Part shown: in pieces, positions 24,790-37,307 of the stretch | Position numbering within the stretch: position 1 is the first letter of the stretch | Layout of the letters: the number at the start of each line of letters is the position of its first letter | Assembly: GCA_011800805.1 (NCBI GenBank) | Contig: MPNW01000177.1 | Span: forward strand, 126,710 to 190,709 | Direction: 5' to 3' | Length of the DNA: 64,000 nt | Origin: Hirudo medicinalis | Lineage: Eukaryota; Annelida; Clitellata; Hirudinida; Hirudinidae | Made by a program: the position numbers and the translations under genes | The notes under the pieces: model-generated | Database searches by the model: none | The model's input: only the letters and a program-made list of their open reading frames with translations | Told to the model about the DNA's origin: nothing

Positions 24790-27700
24790 CAGTCCTTCCC
24801 TTTGTTTATGTCTGACTGAAATTATGAATGCTCAAATGTAATATGAATGGAAGTGCTGAAATTATCCAAAACTGAAAAAAGCTCTTCCTGAAGTTTTGAC
24901 TGCATCTGAAAAACTTGTATAAATTCAATTCACATGAGACTCTCGTTATGGTTTTTTTTTACTTAATTTTATTGTCAAAATTATTTTCCTAAGTTATTTT
25001 TCTCCTCGCTTAATGACCCGTGACGACGTAGACGTTCCAATACAGAAAATTCACTCTCACATCTTGGTTATCGAGTTAAGGTTTCATAAACATCAGTTCC
25101 TTTAAGCTTGGGATATTCCTTAGCCTAGCCTGCCCAATTTTGTCCTTCAAGTTTTTGGATTGTTACTTCAGTCTCGATTCACTGACTGCAAACGCTCTGA
25201 TGTGTCTTTCGTGAAGCTGTGAGCTGTGATGGAGGACTTAACGGTTGACGATTTTAAGAAACGATACTGATCTATATGCAAGTTGTTTAAATTATGAGAA
25301 CCTAACTTGTGAGATATTGATGTTAATTCACATGTATGATGCTTCCATTTTAACTTGCTGGTGATTGATTGCTGGTGGTTAATTTGCTCAAAGTTTAACT
25401 AATGTTGATGATAAGATAAACAAATAACAAAAATGTATAACTTATTTCTTAGGAAGTTTGGATAATGGTTGCTATGGAAGCATTCTTGGCTTTTGTTTTG
25501 AATTTGTTGTGAACCTCTTGATTACGAAGGATGTCCTTGTATCGAGGTGGTGAACCTTTCAATTCATTTAATGACAAAATGTTCGATTAATCACCATCGA
25601 CCGTCAATAATTTCTCAAATTATTTCAAAAGTTTGTTTGAAATGATGAAAGTACCTCCTCGCCTGTTAAGATTTAATATTATTTTCAGACCTTTTATTGT
25701 ATCATCTGAACGCTTATACATTTGTAGGTTCTCACCAGTTTAAAAATATAAGATTTTTTGTCAAAGAGCAAGTAACTTGCGTTGTGATGTAATAGCGTTT
25801 TTTTGAGGTGCATCGAATCGAGGTTTTATTTGATATGGATGTTTTTATTCAATTTTTTAAGTAGCTGATTATGCAATTCTCTTGGCGTTTTGACATTTCT
25901 TGTGGCATGTCCACATAATTATCCAGAAATTTCATATAACTTGGTTAAAAAGCGATCTTAAGTTACGTGTATATGAACGAGTTATATTTTTACAAATTTT
26001 CTATTTCAGGTCTGTATCGCAAAGGGAACTTGCGGTTGACTGAAATTAAAATGTAACCTATTTCCTAAGAGTTTGAAATACGTCGTATGTGTAACTGGTG
26101 AACTAAACTGAGAATTTTCTTTCGCTAAGGCTGTCAAAAGTGAAATTGCTACAATTAGGATAATGGTTTGAGGATAAGTTCAAATAAACTCTGAGACCGC
26201 CCCAACTACTCGTTAGTATTTGCCATCGAATCGGCACCCTTATTAGTTAAACGACTCCGCTAGAAGTAGCGATTGTTTCACCGGGTGATCCTGCTTACAC
26301 ACACGTAGGCTAGCAATTACCTGTCTCATCTGCATCGTTATCAGGAAGACAGGCTAAAACAATCAGTATTTGGTCTAGAAATGTGGAGGTTCGAGTCAAC
26401 TAAGGACATGACAAGCATAGAAATAGCTTTAGTTCCTGGAAGCCATCACCTCCAAAAAGCAGAGCTGCCACATCTGATGAGCCATCACGCCGTTACACAA
26501 ATGAAACGTTTAATGCTCTGTTTCCTTGGGATTCATTGCTCCCTAATCTGCACGATTACCAAAATTGACCAGCTATATGTTGCTCTACCTCCACAACGTC
26601 AATCCATTAACGCTGTCACTGTCCAATGGGGTCATCTAAGCGTTGTTCACCGAGTCATGCACTCATGCCTGCGCAACCACACCCGATTCTTAAAAACACT
26701 GGAAGAAAAAAAATCAAAGCGAACGTACTCCCGAACGGAAAAGTTGGATGGCATGTTAACAGTATTTGGCTGTTATTAACTACAAACGACTCGTTCACGA
26801 GAGTTTCCAAAGAGTTGAATAAATTCTTAACGTTCGTTTCAAGCTCACAAACATGAGGCGGTGACACCAACAATGTTAATAAGATGTTAAGATATAAGAA
26901 AGTTTGGCAATCAAAAAATCGGGTGATTATTTTCGAGAGCACATTAACGGATATCCGCATCTGCACTCGTATTCGCGATTGTCAAATTGGTGAAATTCCA
27001 TCGAGAAGTAAGAATTTTTAAATCAACAAATCGTTCGATCGTCAAACATCACATACGTCTCGACAGGAAATTCATGGTTCCAATAGGATAATAAATCAAA
27101 TATTCAAAGTGCAGCGTAAATAATCAAGAGAAAAGCAGGCAAAAGTCATGAAACACCAACACCATTTCCAATGAATAACATCAGATTGTTCCTCAGTGTT
27201 GACATGACAATTTCAACCAACTTCCACTGCAAGGGCTTTTGAAGGATAAACACCCATTTCTCACATTTGGACCTCTATCGAATTGTTGGCAAAATTGAAA
27301 GATGGTGATCAAGTAACGGTTTGTTGCCATCAAGACAACAATGAAAATGAAAACATAAGTCTTTCGTTGCAATCACAACTTTCGAGTCCCAAAGAAAGCA
27401 CTGCATCACATCACAAAGCCTGTCATCGTAAGAATCCCATCACAACAGCTGTAGTCTTTAAAATAAAATGAATGTTTAAATAGAATCGCGGATTTTACGG
27501 CAGAACGAAACTGTGAAAGAGGAAACGCATTCCACGGGATAAACGAAGCGACGACTCCGATAAAAAATATCAAGAGGAAGAACATTAATGTTAAACTCGC
27601 CAACAATTCGCAACCACCTTTGTTTCTGCAAACTTCAGCCAATTTTCTTGGTGCAAAACAGCAGTAGCCAAATTAAAAAAAACAGCAGTGAAATCATTCA

Positions 27701-27998
27701 TTGATTCCATTAAAATCTTGCTCTTGCAAATCTTTCTAAAATATTCAAAGCAAGAAATGGTAGCTGTGACAGCTGAAATGATAAAAGAAATGCCAAATAT
27801 TGCTTTACAACAAGCTCTAAAAATTGACCGAGAACACGAGACAAACCAAAGTCGCATGCCCGTTCGCGAACGAAGGACATTTTCGAGTTAAAAATTCCCG
27901 AGATCACGGCCGTGATAGGTGGAAGAAGATAAATGAAAAACATGAATATCGACTGTCGTCGTTTTAAACTGTCATCATCATTATCATAGTAATCATAA
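24790..27998. other. Intergenic between FRMD6-like and eEF2K 3' ends
   Basis: Convergent 3' flanks of FRMD6-like (+) and eEF2K (-). No exon recognised on the plus strand. At about 27405-27990 the minus strand has hydrophobic stretches in three overlapping frames (for example LTLMFFLLIFFIGVVASFIP and FFIYLLPPITAVISGIF). They look like pieces of a multi-pass membrane protein broken by frameshifts, or chance; this is also where the eEF2K 3' UTR should lie. Confidence 0.4.
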
Positions 27999-30900
27999 TC
28001 ACTCCTCTTCAACTGATGCCCAAGCTTCTTCAGCCAGGGCATAATACTTGTTGGCAGTTCTGCCCTTCATGGCAGCCGTGGCACATTCCGCTGCTCTCGT
28101 GAACAGATCGCCTGCAGTAGAACGTTGGCGGCAAAAATACAGGCGGACATGCGACGAATCAAAATAACTTAGGTTTAGCAATGAAATTTGTTGAACCTGC
28201 ATAAGATGGATCTTTATCCAGGTCGTACTCTCCGGTCAGGTACATGTTTGCCATCCTCGACAGGATCTCGTACGAGGGGCAGTCCGACGTGGGATCGTAT
28301 TCTCCGACCGCATCTTCGGAGTTCGTATCCAAAACTGCCTCGTACCATTCGACTGCCTTCTTGTAAGAACGACTGAGATAAGGCAAATAAAACAATGTTT
28401 CAAGATGAGCATTTCCATTCGAAACGCAGAACGCAGCACTCACCAGGGTCGGTCGAGCCCCGACCCCGTTTCATAAGCTCTGGCCAAGTAAAGCATAGCC
28501 CCGCGGTCTCCCGCATCGGCTGCCATCAACATGTACTCCACGCCCTTTTCGAGATTCTTTTCCGACTTCTGAATCATTTAATGTTCATTTCACTCGGTTT
28601 GGTTGCAGTTATTTTTACTAATAACAAACCGAACGTGATTACTGAATAGTAATACTTTGTGCCTGCACCAGCATATCAATATTAGTAGCTGTTTCTTATC
28701 AATCAAGAATCAATCATTTCGTTAGTTAATCAATTAACATAATAATTAATGTTTGCAATTTAATAATACAATGTTCAATCATAAAAAAAAAACGAGATAG
28801 TAATAATTGTTAATGGTCAATAAAAGCAAATAGAAACCTCCAAGCTGATGTTGACCATGATCTCTCTGGGCAGGTCAAAGTACACACAAGCCAGAGTCAT
28901 AGAAGCCTCCTTGACGCCAAGTTCGGCTGCAAACCTCTCGTGGAAAATGGCAGCTTCCATGTCAGCTTCATCTGCGTTCCTCTTGTCACAGAATCTCCCC
29001 ATCTCATGGTACTTGGCCAATTCGTGGTGAATCTGATGGCGGCGATGACATGTAATCATTCTCAGCAACTAATTATAATAATAATAATAATAGTTAATTT
29101 ATAATGTGCCATTTGCATAGCGTCAGAGGCGCCTAAATTATTCCATTAACATTTAATAGGGAGTCAAAGCAGCAGAACAAAATAGTCGGTAGTTTTGAAT
29201 TATAAGTCCTCGAAGTTTCGAACCTGTCCGAGCACCGAGTCGCTGATCTTGCGGACGGCCTGAAGATTCCTCGACTTCATCTCGTGTTCGACGCACGCCG
29301 GTCGAGCCTTCTCGTGGTTCTCGAGTTCAAACTGAAGTCTATACTCATCCTAATCAAATCAAATGTTAACATATGTTCCACAATTTCAAACATTAATTTC
29401 TTTATTTTAAATTTAACAAAAATTAACCTCAACTCTGTTGAGAGACACAGAATCTTCTGATTCGCTGAAGAATCTTTGCCTGTTACAACTCCCGAGAGAT
29501 GGAGAGAACATCATCGGACTCCCGTCGGCGTCGTCCTCGCAGCCGACGTGGCCTCCGTCGCGACCGTTTTGACGAGACACGTGTCCGTTGCCGTACAAAC
29601 TGAACGGACGTAAAACGAGATGCAAAGCGAGATTCCGATACATCCGAACGTTCGAGTCGATCGAACGGTCGCTCACCTCGGAGAGGAGGGTTCGTCCCCG
29701 ATGCCGTCGTCCACGTCGCTCATCTCTCCCACGTCGCTGACGAAGCTCGACGAACGGGTCGACATGTGGTGGCATCTTTCCAGGAAATGAATCAAATCGC
29801 TACGTTCCGACGGAGAAGCAGCCACGCACATTTCTTCCTCGCCTCTCACACGAGTAGCCATGGACTTCTGTGGTCGTGCAAGTTTCGTTGTCGAGATTTC
29901 ATAAATTCATCAGATTATGAATCATGTGGACATAAATTGATGTTAAATATCTTACCTTATATTCTTATCTTGAACATACATTATGAACTAATTATTAACT
30001 ATTTACACTAGGTCCAACAAAACCATTTAGAGCCCTTCGACAAAACATTGACGACACGAACCGAGACGTTCTCGAAGTCGTTCGATGCTTCCACTTCGGT
30101 CGGAGCGAGATCGAATCTCGACAGCCCCAAAGACTCGCAGATAGAATTGCATCTATGAGAATGGAAGAACAGAGCCATGCCTTTCGTACCGAGGTCGCCC
30201 TCTCCGTACGCCCCGTCTGCCGAGTGGATTTGAGGATCGGTCCAAAGGTCGCCGACCCCCTGAATGTCCACGACGATCGACTGGTGTCCCGACCTCTCGA
30301 ATGTAAAATGACTGAAAGCCTGAAATTAAGAACATTAACAAAGACTCGATAAAGGAGTTTGAAATGTTATTGCAAACAAACATGTTACACGTGCACAACG
30401 ATCATCAACAATTAAATAACCAGTCATAATCATAATAATTTCAAGCTGACTTTAACAATCATAAATGACAAAGGAAAATAATTTATGAAGGCATAGAAGA
30501 AATTCTAATTGGAGATGCATAGATAGATCATTAGCAAACAAATTATCCAATCAATCAAAACTCAATGCAGGAGATTTGATAAAACAGAAAAGCACATCAA
30601 GCATGCACATCAATCTATCAATCAATGATCACCTGTGGAGTGAATCTGAGATGTTCTTCAACAAATCCAGAATTTGAATTGTATTTGATGTACTTGCCCT
30701 CGATAAAGTGCTCCAAGTGGAAAAGCCGTTCGCCTGGAGGTCTGTTGCAGAATTCGAGCACGCTCATCTGGACTATGTCCACCTTGGAAAGTTTCGCACG
30801 ATTCGATCAATTCGATGAATTATTCACGAGGTTGAGGATAAATTAATTATTGACAAAGTTCGAATAAACGAAGTTGAAGTGCCACGACGACATTTACACG

Positions 30901-32463
30901 CACACTTAGGAACATCGTCTCCGATTCAGCCAATTAGAAGCACATCCTAGAGCAATTACCTTCTTAGGTGGGTTGTGTCTGTTGTATTCCTCACCCCATA
31001 ATTTGGCATCCATCTGCAGTTTCACGTCCTTGAAGTATGCCTCCCTGTCTGCCCGGCCGCCGACGTACGCTTTGGCAACGTAGTTGTGGGCATGCCTCCA
31101 GTCCCTGTTCTTGCCAAAGGTTGGCAACTTTTTTCTATGTGATGGTAATAATGGCACCATTGTTGGTAACACTGACACAAGTGTTATTGACAATAACCAA
31201 ATGAACATTTGTCGATGACATCATCATCGTCTATGCACCCAACACAAAGCACACAATAACACACAGGAGGCCACAATCAATCAATAATCAAATGATCAAT
31301 AGAAGGTTGATGATAAACTATGACCTCAATAATAATGATGATGATGATGCTGACGACAACAACAAACAACCATAACAACAATGACGATGATGATGTCGTT
31401 GCAGCAGCAGCAGCAACAACAACAATAATAATACATAGGACATGTTAAACTTACATTCTATAGCAGCACCTCATGGCTCCTCTGTCAAAGGGCTGCAATA
31501 AAACATCTCAATGTTCTCATAAAAAGAAGTTTACTAATTCATGAATTTGCAAATAATTTTTAATGCTTTAGAATAACGACCAAATGATTCAGTAGCACCG
31601 TCGTAATGATTACGAGTTCATCGTCTCACATTCTCACATTAACCTCCATCATCACAACCATTGCATTTAATCGCCAAAACCACCACCTCTCGTTCCATCT
31701 TGACTTCGACGCGGTCTGCGATCCACTGCTTCCTCAGGGCGTGGTACCTGTGTCTCGTGGCGAACTCGCTCGCGCGATCCACGATGCGGAATCTTTCCCA
31801 AGGATCCTTCAGACCTTTGATCAGCTTCAGAGCATGAATCCAATTGAGTCTCGGAGAACTCGAGAGGTTGTTGTTGGAGTTGTTGGAAGTATGGTGGTGG
31901 TGGTGATGTAGATAAAGGTGTGGCATAATAGGATTAATCTGAAAACAAATTAACATTCATTCTATTCTGTCAATGTGAAAAATAAAAAAAAAATGAAACA
32001 ATTAAGATTCATCTTATCAAATTATTCAAGGAACTTTGGAATGAGTGCCTCATTGTCAACAGAGTCACACAAGGATGACAACAATATCCATCAACAAATA
32101 ACTAGTAAATAGCTACATTCAACTGTGTGGAAGACTTCGTGCTGACTAGAAATTATATGGAGATAAATTTTAAATTGATTGATTTTATAAATCGTTTGTC
32201 GATGCCAAACCACTAACGGGGATTCCTCGGTTGCACGTCGAACTTCCGGGCGAGAACGACCCGTCCTCCGAAATGGGCGTCAGAGGACTGCGGTCGTCGG
32301 AAACGGACCTCGAGCGAGGCACGCAACCGTCCTCGATGCGCTGGTCGTACTTTTTGGCTTTGTTTTTGCTTGGATGTTGATGATGATGATCAATGTCAGT
32401 GAGAGGAAATATCATGAAATCATCATCATCACTGAATTCTTCTGATGATCCAGTCCCAGGCAT
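27999..32463 (-). CDS. EEF2K: Eukaryotic elongation factor 2 kinase
   Basis: Thirteen exons on the minus strand, 736 aa (human 725): 32463-32218, 31938-31687, 31492-31455, 31134-30960, 30782-30633, 30319 to about 30068, 29867-29677, 29599-29428, 29349-29224, 29032-28838, 28568-28444, 28372-28197, 28111-27999. The N-terminus has an acidic SDDDDFMIFPLTD and a calmodulin-binding-like helix with Trp (LNWIHALKLIKGLKDPWERF). The alpha-kinase domain shows YVAKAY (ATP lysine), KLWGEEYNRHNPPK, VDIQGVGDLWTDPQIH and FFHSHRCNSICESLG, whose His and two Cys match the zinc site. A variable loop contains GEMSDVDDG. The C-terminal Sel1-like repeats end AMKGRTANKYYALAEEAWA, as in the human protein. It phosphorylates eEF2 to slow translation elongation, under Ca2+/calmodulin control. 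Only the exon 6 donor (30068 or 30062) and exon 7 acceptor are uncertain. A likely 5'-UTR acceptor precedes the ATG at about 32473. Confidence 0.95.
31366..31432. repeat. CAA/GAT/CAG low-complexity tract in an eEF2K intron
   Basis: Mixed trinucleotide tract between eEF2K exons 3 and 4, followed by the donor of exon 3 at 31454. Confidence 0.8.
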
Positions 32464-32473
32464 TTTGTTTTCT

Positions 32474-35400
32474 GGAAATAAATCGAAATACATACATATA
32501 TATGTATATATAAAAGTCTTTAAATTTACCTCAATTTTTAATGTTGGATGCCCTGAGGATGTTGATAAAGCAAGATAGAAATTGTTGTTCAGTTGTGGTG
32601 TTGTGCTTGGTAGTAATAGGTGTCGGATTTGCAAGGGTTAGTTGGATATTTCAAATACCTGTAAAATAAAAGAAAGAAATTTTAGAAACATCAATCTAGA
32701 ATGCCTTGCAAACTTTCTAAAAATGAGAACGCTCCCTCGAAAAATTCTGATGAATAATCGCATTAATTATTGAAAATTACTTCTCCTTTTTCTTCTCTAG
32801 ATTTTATTCAGTTTAAGTAACAACATTTCCCATAGGCTGCCCTGTTTTGTTTCGGAAGACACTGCTCTCTGCGGGAGCCTTTAACATCTGAAAGTCATTT
32901 CACAAGGCCACGAACGCAAAAAAGTGGGTCGTATCGCAATGTTTGTCGTTGCCCTTGCATCCGAACAGGCACTTTTTTTAATAGCTCTGCCGTTCTTCAT
33001 CGTCGTCGTCTTCATTCCTATCTCGGCTATTTCGGCCATTCCCGTCGGCTTCGGCGATTCGTGAAACTCCATCAATAAGCATAAACAGTGGAATATCATT
33101 GCTTATCTCTCTGCATGTCCACTTTCAACAACAATCTATCACAGTCTGATTGCACCTACTCCTCAAATTACATTAAATAATTATTGAATTGAATATTATT
33201 AAACATGTGTTGTTATTATTATTAAACATATGTTATTGTTATTACTATTATTACTACTCATTACTATTACTAAACAAAGAAGAAAACACGATGCAAGATT
33301 CTCGGCAGACCGACAGAACGCGTAACTCGAAATTGCATCATGCTATTCGATTCATTTTCCATCGATCCTTCGACTCACGAGTTATTATCCAGTCCCGTTC
33401 CAAATGCTTCCTCAACTCGCAAATTAATCGACGAACATCATGACCGAATGCAATTATTTAAATTTACTAAAACCAAACTCCGAACTTTTAATACGTCTCT
33501 CCTCGCCTTTGGTAGTTTGCACGTGTTTACAAATCATGAAACCTTTTGCGGTCCTAATCGAAGAAACCATTTATATCTGTGATTATCTTATTCAATTCAT
33601 TAAAACATAAAAACATCCAAAATGAAAATGTGAAAGTTAATTAACAGCTTCAAAGGAGAGTACCAAACAAAAGTCAACCAAAAAGCAATAATTTTGATAG
33701 AATTGCAGACAATAAAATAAAAACAAAACTTATGATTCATGTATCGTGATTGAGATCTAATTTTTAAATATTGTTGATGTCAGAGCATGAGAAATAAACA
33801 TAAATCGCAGAAATCTTGAAAAAATTCATGAAATACTTTGCAATAAAGCAAATATCTCAAGCTATAAACTCCATTTCATATAACTTCCTCATGGCAAAAG
33901 ATATAATCTAAATTCATAAATAAAACGCTGGAACGTTGCAAATCTGTGCTTCAAAAGTAAATTTGTAACATTCGTTTATTCAATATATATTTCTAAAAAT
34001 GAAATTAAACAAAGCTAAAAGATTACAACTAGAGATTGCCGTCTCACAGCAGAATGTTCTCGAATGAACCGACCTGCGTATGAACTGATCCGAACTCCGA
34101 TAGGAAACTCAAAGATTTTCTTTTCTTGATGGTTAATGTACTCTCGCCTAATAATTAAAGTCTTTAAAATGACGCGCCTCTCCAAAGACAGCTCTTGCAG
34201 AAGAGGGACATTTTCTTGAACAAAATTACCAATTGCTTCTCTAACAAATGCATTTGTATCCTGTCTTGAAACAAATAGCAGACACATCGACCAACTTTTA
34301 ATTGCAGTTGACCGATCTTCAATATGACGCTTTATAACCGGTTAATGTAGCGACGGACAGCAATCTTCGAAACAGCTCAAATGAAAAACAGACCAATGTA
34401 GCAAACAGTCGGCCTTATCTAGGAGAGGAAACCTTATCAGCCAATCAAATCACTTGTTACAATGTGAGGGTTTTTTTTTTTTATTCATTTGGAAACATAA
34501 TTATCTAAGGAGCAGTCAAGTATAATGAATGATTTTCCAGTAAGTTACGACAACGTAAACAATTTAACAACGTTTAAAATGCAAAAAGAATGCCGATTTC
34601 AACCGTGGCTTTAAATAAGTTTCTTTATCACATCGAAAAAATACTACATTAAATCTTTTGAAAAAAAATCCATTATAAATATTGATTAATGACGCATCAC
34701 AATCGCTCCCCTTGCATCCTCTTGTTTTACCCTGCCTTTATGGTTAGTTATGCCTTGGCCTTTTGAATGACCTTGATGGAAAATCACTGGGGTGAAGTAG
34801 TTGTTTTCGAGTCCAAAAATACTTTCTTTTGTGTTCGAAATTTAAAAATGTTTAAAAAAACTATTTTTATTGAGAATTGTATGCTGCTATCTCGAGAACC
34901 TTTTGTGATAAATGCTTATTTTCAAACAAAAACTCCTAAAATTCAATCATTACTATTGTAAATGTTAAACGTGATTTGTTAGGAGTAATTGATGTACTAT
35001 ATATATATATATAGCCACAAGCACAAATACATAACCACGAACAAAATTATGAAATTCATAACCTTAGTGGCTGCTGCTCTTCGCCGTGATAAGGCATTAC
35101 ATTTGTTCAGATGAAATTTAGAAATGTGAAGGTTGAATTTAGGATTCATGTTTGGGCTAAAAAGTTGTGAACCCATAGGGATGGTGGGTGTACTTATAAA
35201 CAAGTTGTGTGTAAGTTTAGACAGTGACGGATTTAGGGGACGTGGAGGACCATGGACCATCGTGATTTTTAAAATCTAAAAAAATTAATTAGATCTTTTT
35301 TAATTTAATTTTTTTAAAATTGTATTTCAATAATTTACAACATTTGACGAAAATGTTAGTAGCTATGTCCCTCCTAAATCCGCCAATTTGCTTCCAATTT

Positions 35401-35620
35401 GCGGTCCCCCGCCAAAGTGTTCTAGATCAGCCCCTGGTCATAGATAAGCAAAAATAATGGTCATCAAATAACCAGTTAGACAGATACACCCCGGCTATTG
35501 GTTATCCCCTCCAATTTCAAAATCCTGTATAATTTCCTGGCATTTCTTCATCAAAATCAAAACTTGGAGCCTTTGAATGAAGAACTAGGGACGTCATTTA
35601 AGCTTTCCCAGGAGAGAAAA
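32474..35620. other. Intergenic upstream of eEF2K
   Basis: Upstream region of eEF2K, AT-rich. The only notable ORF is a 90-aa minus-strand frame at 34287-34015 with an ATG start (central part LLQELSLERRVILKTLIIRR); I recognise no family and it may be chance. No mobile element was recognised before 35621. Confidence 0.45.
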
Positions 35621-36131
35621 CCCTAGCTCAGAGGTTGGCAATTTACGGCCCGCCATAGATTCCTGCGGCCCGCGGAATCATTCAGCAAAAACAGTTTCCA
35701 ATTTTAAAATTTTCGCAAACTGATCACGCTAAACTGCTAGTTCCGAGGCTAACTTAAACCGAGACTTGCTTCCCTAAAAGTGTCACAGGAAATTAGCTCC
35801 ACATTTTAATAACCGGATACTACTGCGCATGCTTATGAACGGGCATTTTTGAAACGACACCGCCAAACAAAACATGGCGAGTTTGGTAGCAAAATGTCCA
35901 AGAACGCAGGAAAATAGCTACAGAGTGTGTAACGAAGCTGAAGAAGCAACAGACCATATTTACGAAGCAATCGGCATTTCGAGAGTGTGCTACAGAGGCA
36001 GGCTTCATGGTAGCACACAATCTCGCTAAAAACAAGCCATTTTCTGATGGCGAGTAAGAAGTTATAAAAGGTGCGGCCCTCCGCCAACCATGGCCCCCGA
36101 GCCAAAGCAATTAACCACCCCCACCCTAGCT
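35621..36131 (+). mobile_element. hAT-type short element with 8-bp target duplication
   Basis: An element of about 495 bp (35629-36123) lies between two exact copies of ccctagct (35621-35628 and 36124-36131), the 8-bp target-site duplication typical of hAT transposons. The left end begins cagaggttggcaatttacgg and continues with gcccgc; the right end read on the minus strand is a similar GC-rich, imperfect inverted repeat. Inside, the plus strand has decayed coding: the end of a BED-type finger (LKRHRQTKHGEFG) followed, after frame breaks, by a stretch like ECATEAGFMVAHNLAKNKPF, as in ZBED5/GTF2IRD2-type hAT proteins. It is an internally deleted, dead copy. Confidence 0.75.
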
Positions 36132-37307
36132 CAAACTGACGAGATGGCATTTTTTTGTTTCTCACAAAAAGTCAGAAGGGCCTTTATCTCCAATAAGTTT
36201 CTGTCAGGAACTGTTACAACTTTTTGTAAACCTTGCTATTTCACAAATTTTTATTTTGAATCGCTTGGCTGCTTTGACCGTCGATTATCTGCTGTCGATT
36301 GTTACACACCTGACTTGTCAAAATATGTATCCATCATCCAGGGCCGCCGATAGGGGGCAGTGATGGGCAAGCAAGGATTTGTTGATAGAAGAATGTTTTC
36401 TTAATAACTACCTTGATTAGTTTGTATCACCCACCATTTAAGTAAAAATTATCAATATTTAGAATTCTTCTTTAAATTATCTCATTCACTTTTTCTCAGC
36501 TGCTCGAATTTTTAGAAGCAATGGTTATGACCAAGTGGCAAGCCATTTTAAGCATGAAATATAAATTTATTTTATAGTATGGAGTTAAAATGCAATGTAA
36601 AGTAAATCCGTTTAAATATACACAAATATAGTTCTGCTGGAACTATTCTAAATCATAAAGAAATATTGCGCGTCGAAGCACGTCCACTCGTCCAACTTAA
36701 AAGAAAATGACTACGAATCATTTTAAAACCATGAAGATTTTTCATTTTTCGCTCAATTTATGCATTTTTAATTAGTATAAAAAATATTTTAAAAATCTAT
36801 TAAATCACATTACTCGCACATTATAGTCCATGCGATAATTTCAATTAAAATGGCGTTTGTCAAAACATCGGTTGGCAATTTGTTTCGTAACAATACGTCA
36901 GGTATAGTTAGGTTTTTAAATTATTCTTTTGAAATTGTTCCTTGTGTTTATACGAATTTCTATAACCGTCTAAGTTTCTGTTTTAACCGCGGAAGCGTAT
37001 GAAAATCGAGGGGCATTTTGGCGGATGGATACCTTGATGGTGTGGGAGATGGCCTGAGTGGTCGCTGATGCGCTGCCAGGGTTTCGATCTCGTTCAAATG
37101 AGCTTGGTTATCCGCTGGCCTACTCTCCAATTAAAACTACTTTTCCACACCCCACGTCTATCAATTAAGTCCACTGACCATTGTTTAATGTTTCACGTTA
37201 TTTTATCAAATTTCCGCTGTTGAATGTTCAGAAATGTCACTAAGTCTTGACATGTGAAGTTTTCTGAGGTGGTTGTGGTGTCGTTTGTAGTTCCGGGATC
37301 AAATGAT
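36132..37307. other. Intergenic upstream of ZNF236
   Basis: No exon firmly recognised before the first ZNF236 coding exon. An acceptor-like tttgtag at 37290 suggests that a 5' non-coding exon lies upstream. A tRNA-derived piece at 37044-37116 is listed separately. Confidence 0.45.
37044..37116 (+). repeat. tRNA-derived SINE-like sequence
   Basis: Begins gggagatggcctgagtggtc, close to the 5' half of a Ser/Leu-type tRNA with its A box (TGGCCTGAGTGG), and continues to a degenerate B box (gttcaaatgag). The acceptor and T stems do not pair, so this is a tRNA pseudogene or SINE head rather than a working tRNA. It lies about 190 bp upstream of the first ZNF236 coding exon. Confidence 0.5.

Noticed and set aside
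26381..26856. 132-aa and 76-aa plus-strand ORFs
   Set aside because: No recognisable domain, no splice partners and no codon pattern; probably chance frames in the intergenic region.
37044..37116. Functional tRNA gene
   Set aside because: A-box half is good, but the T arm and acceptor stem do not pair; kept as a SINE-like repeat.
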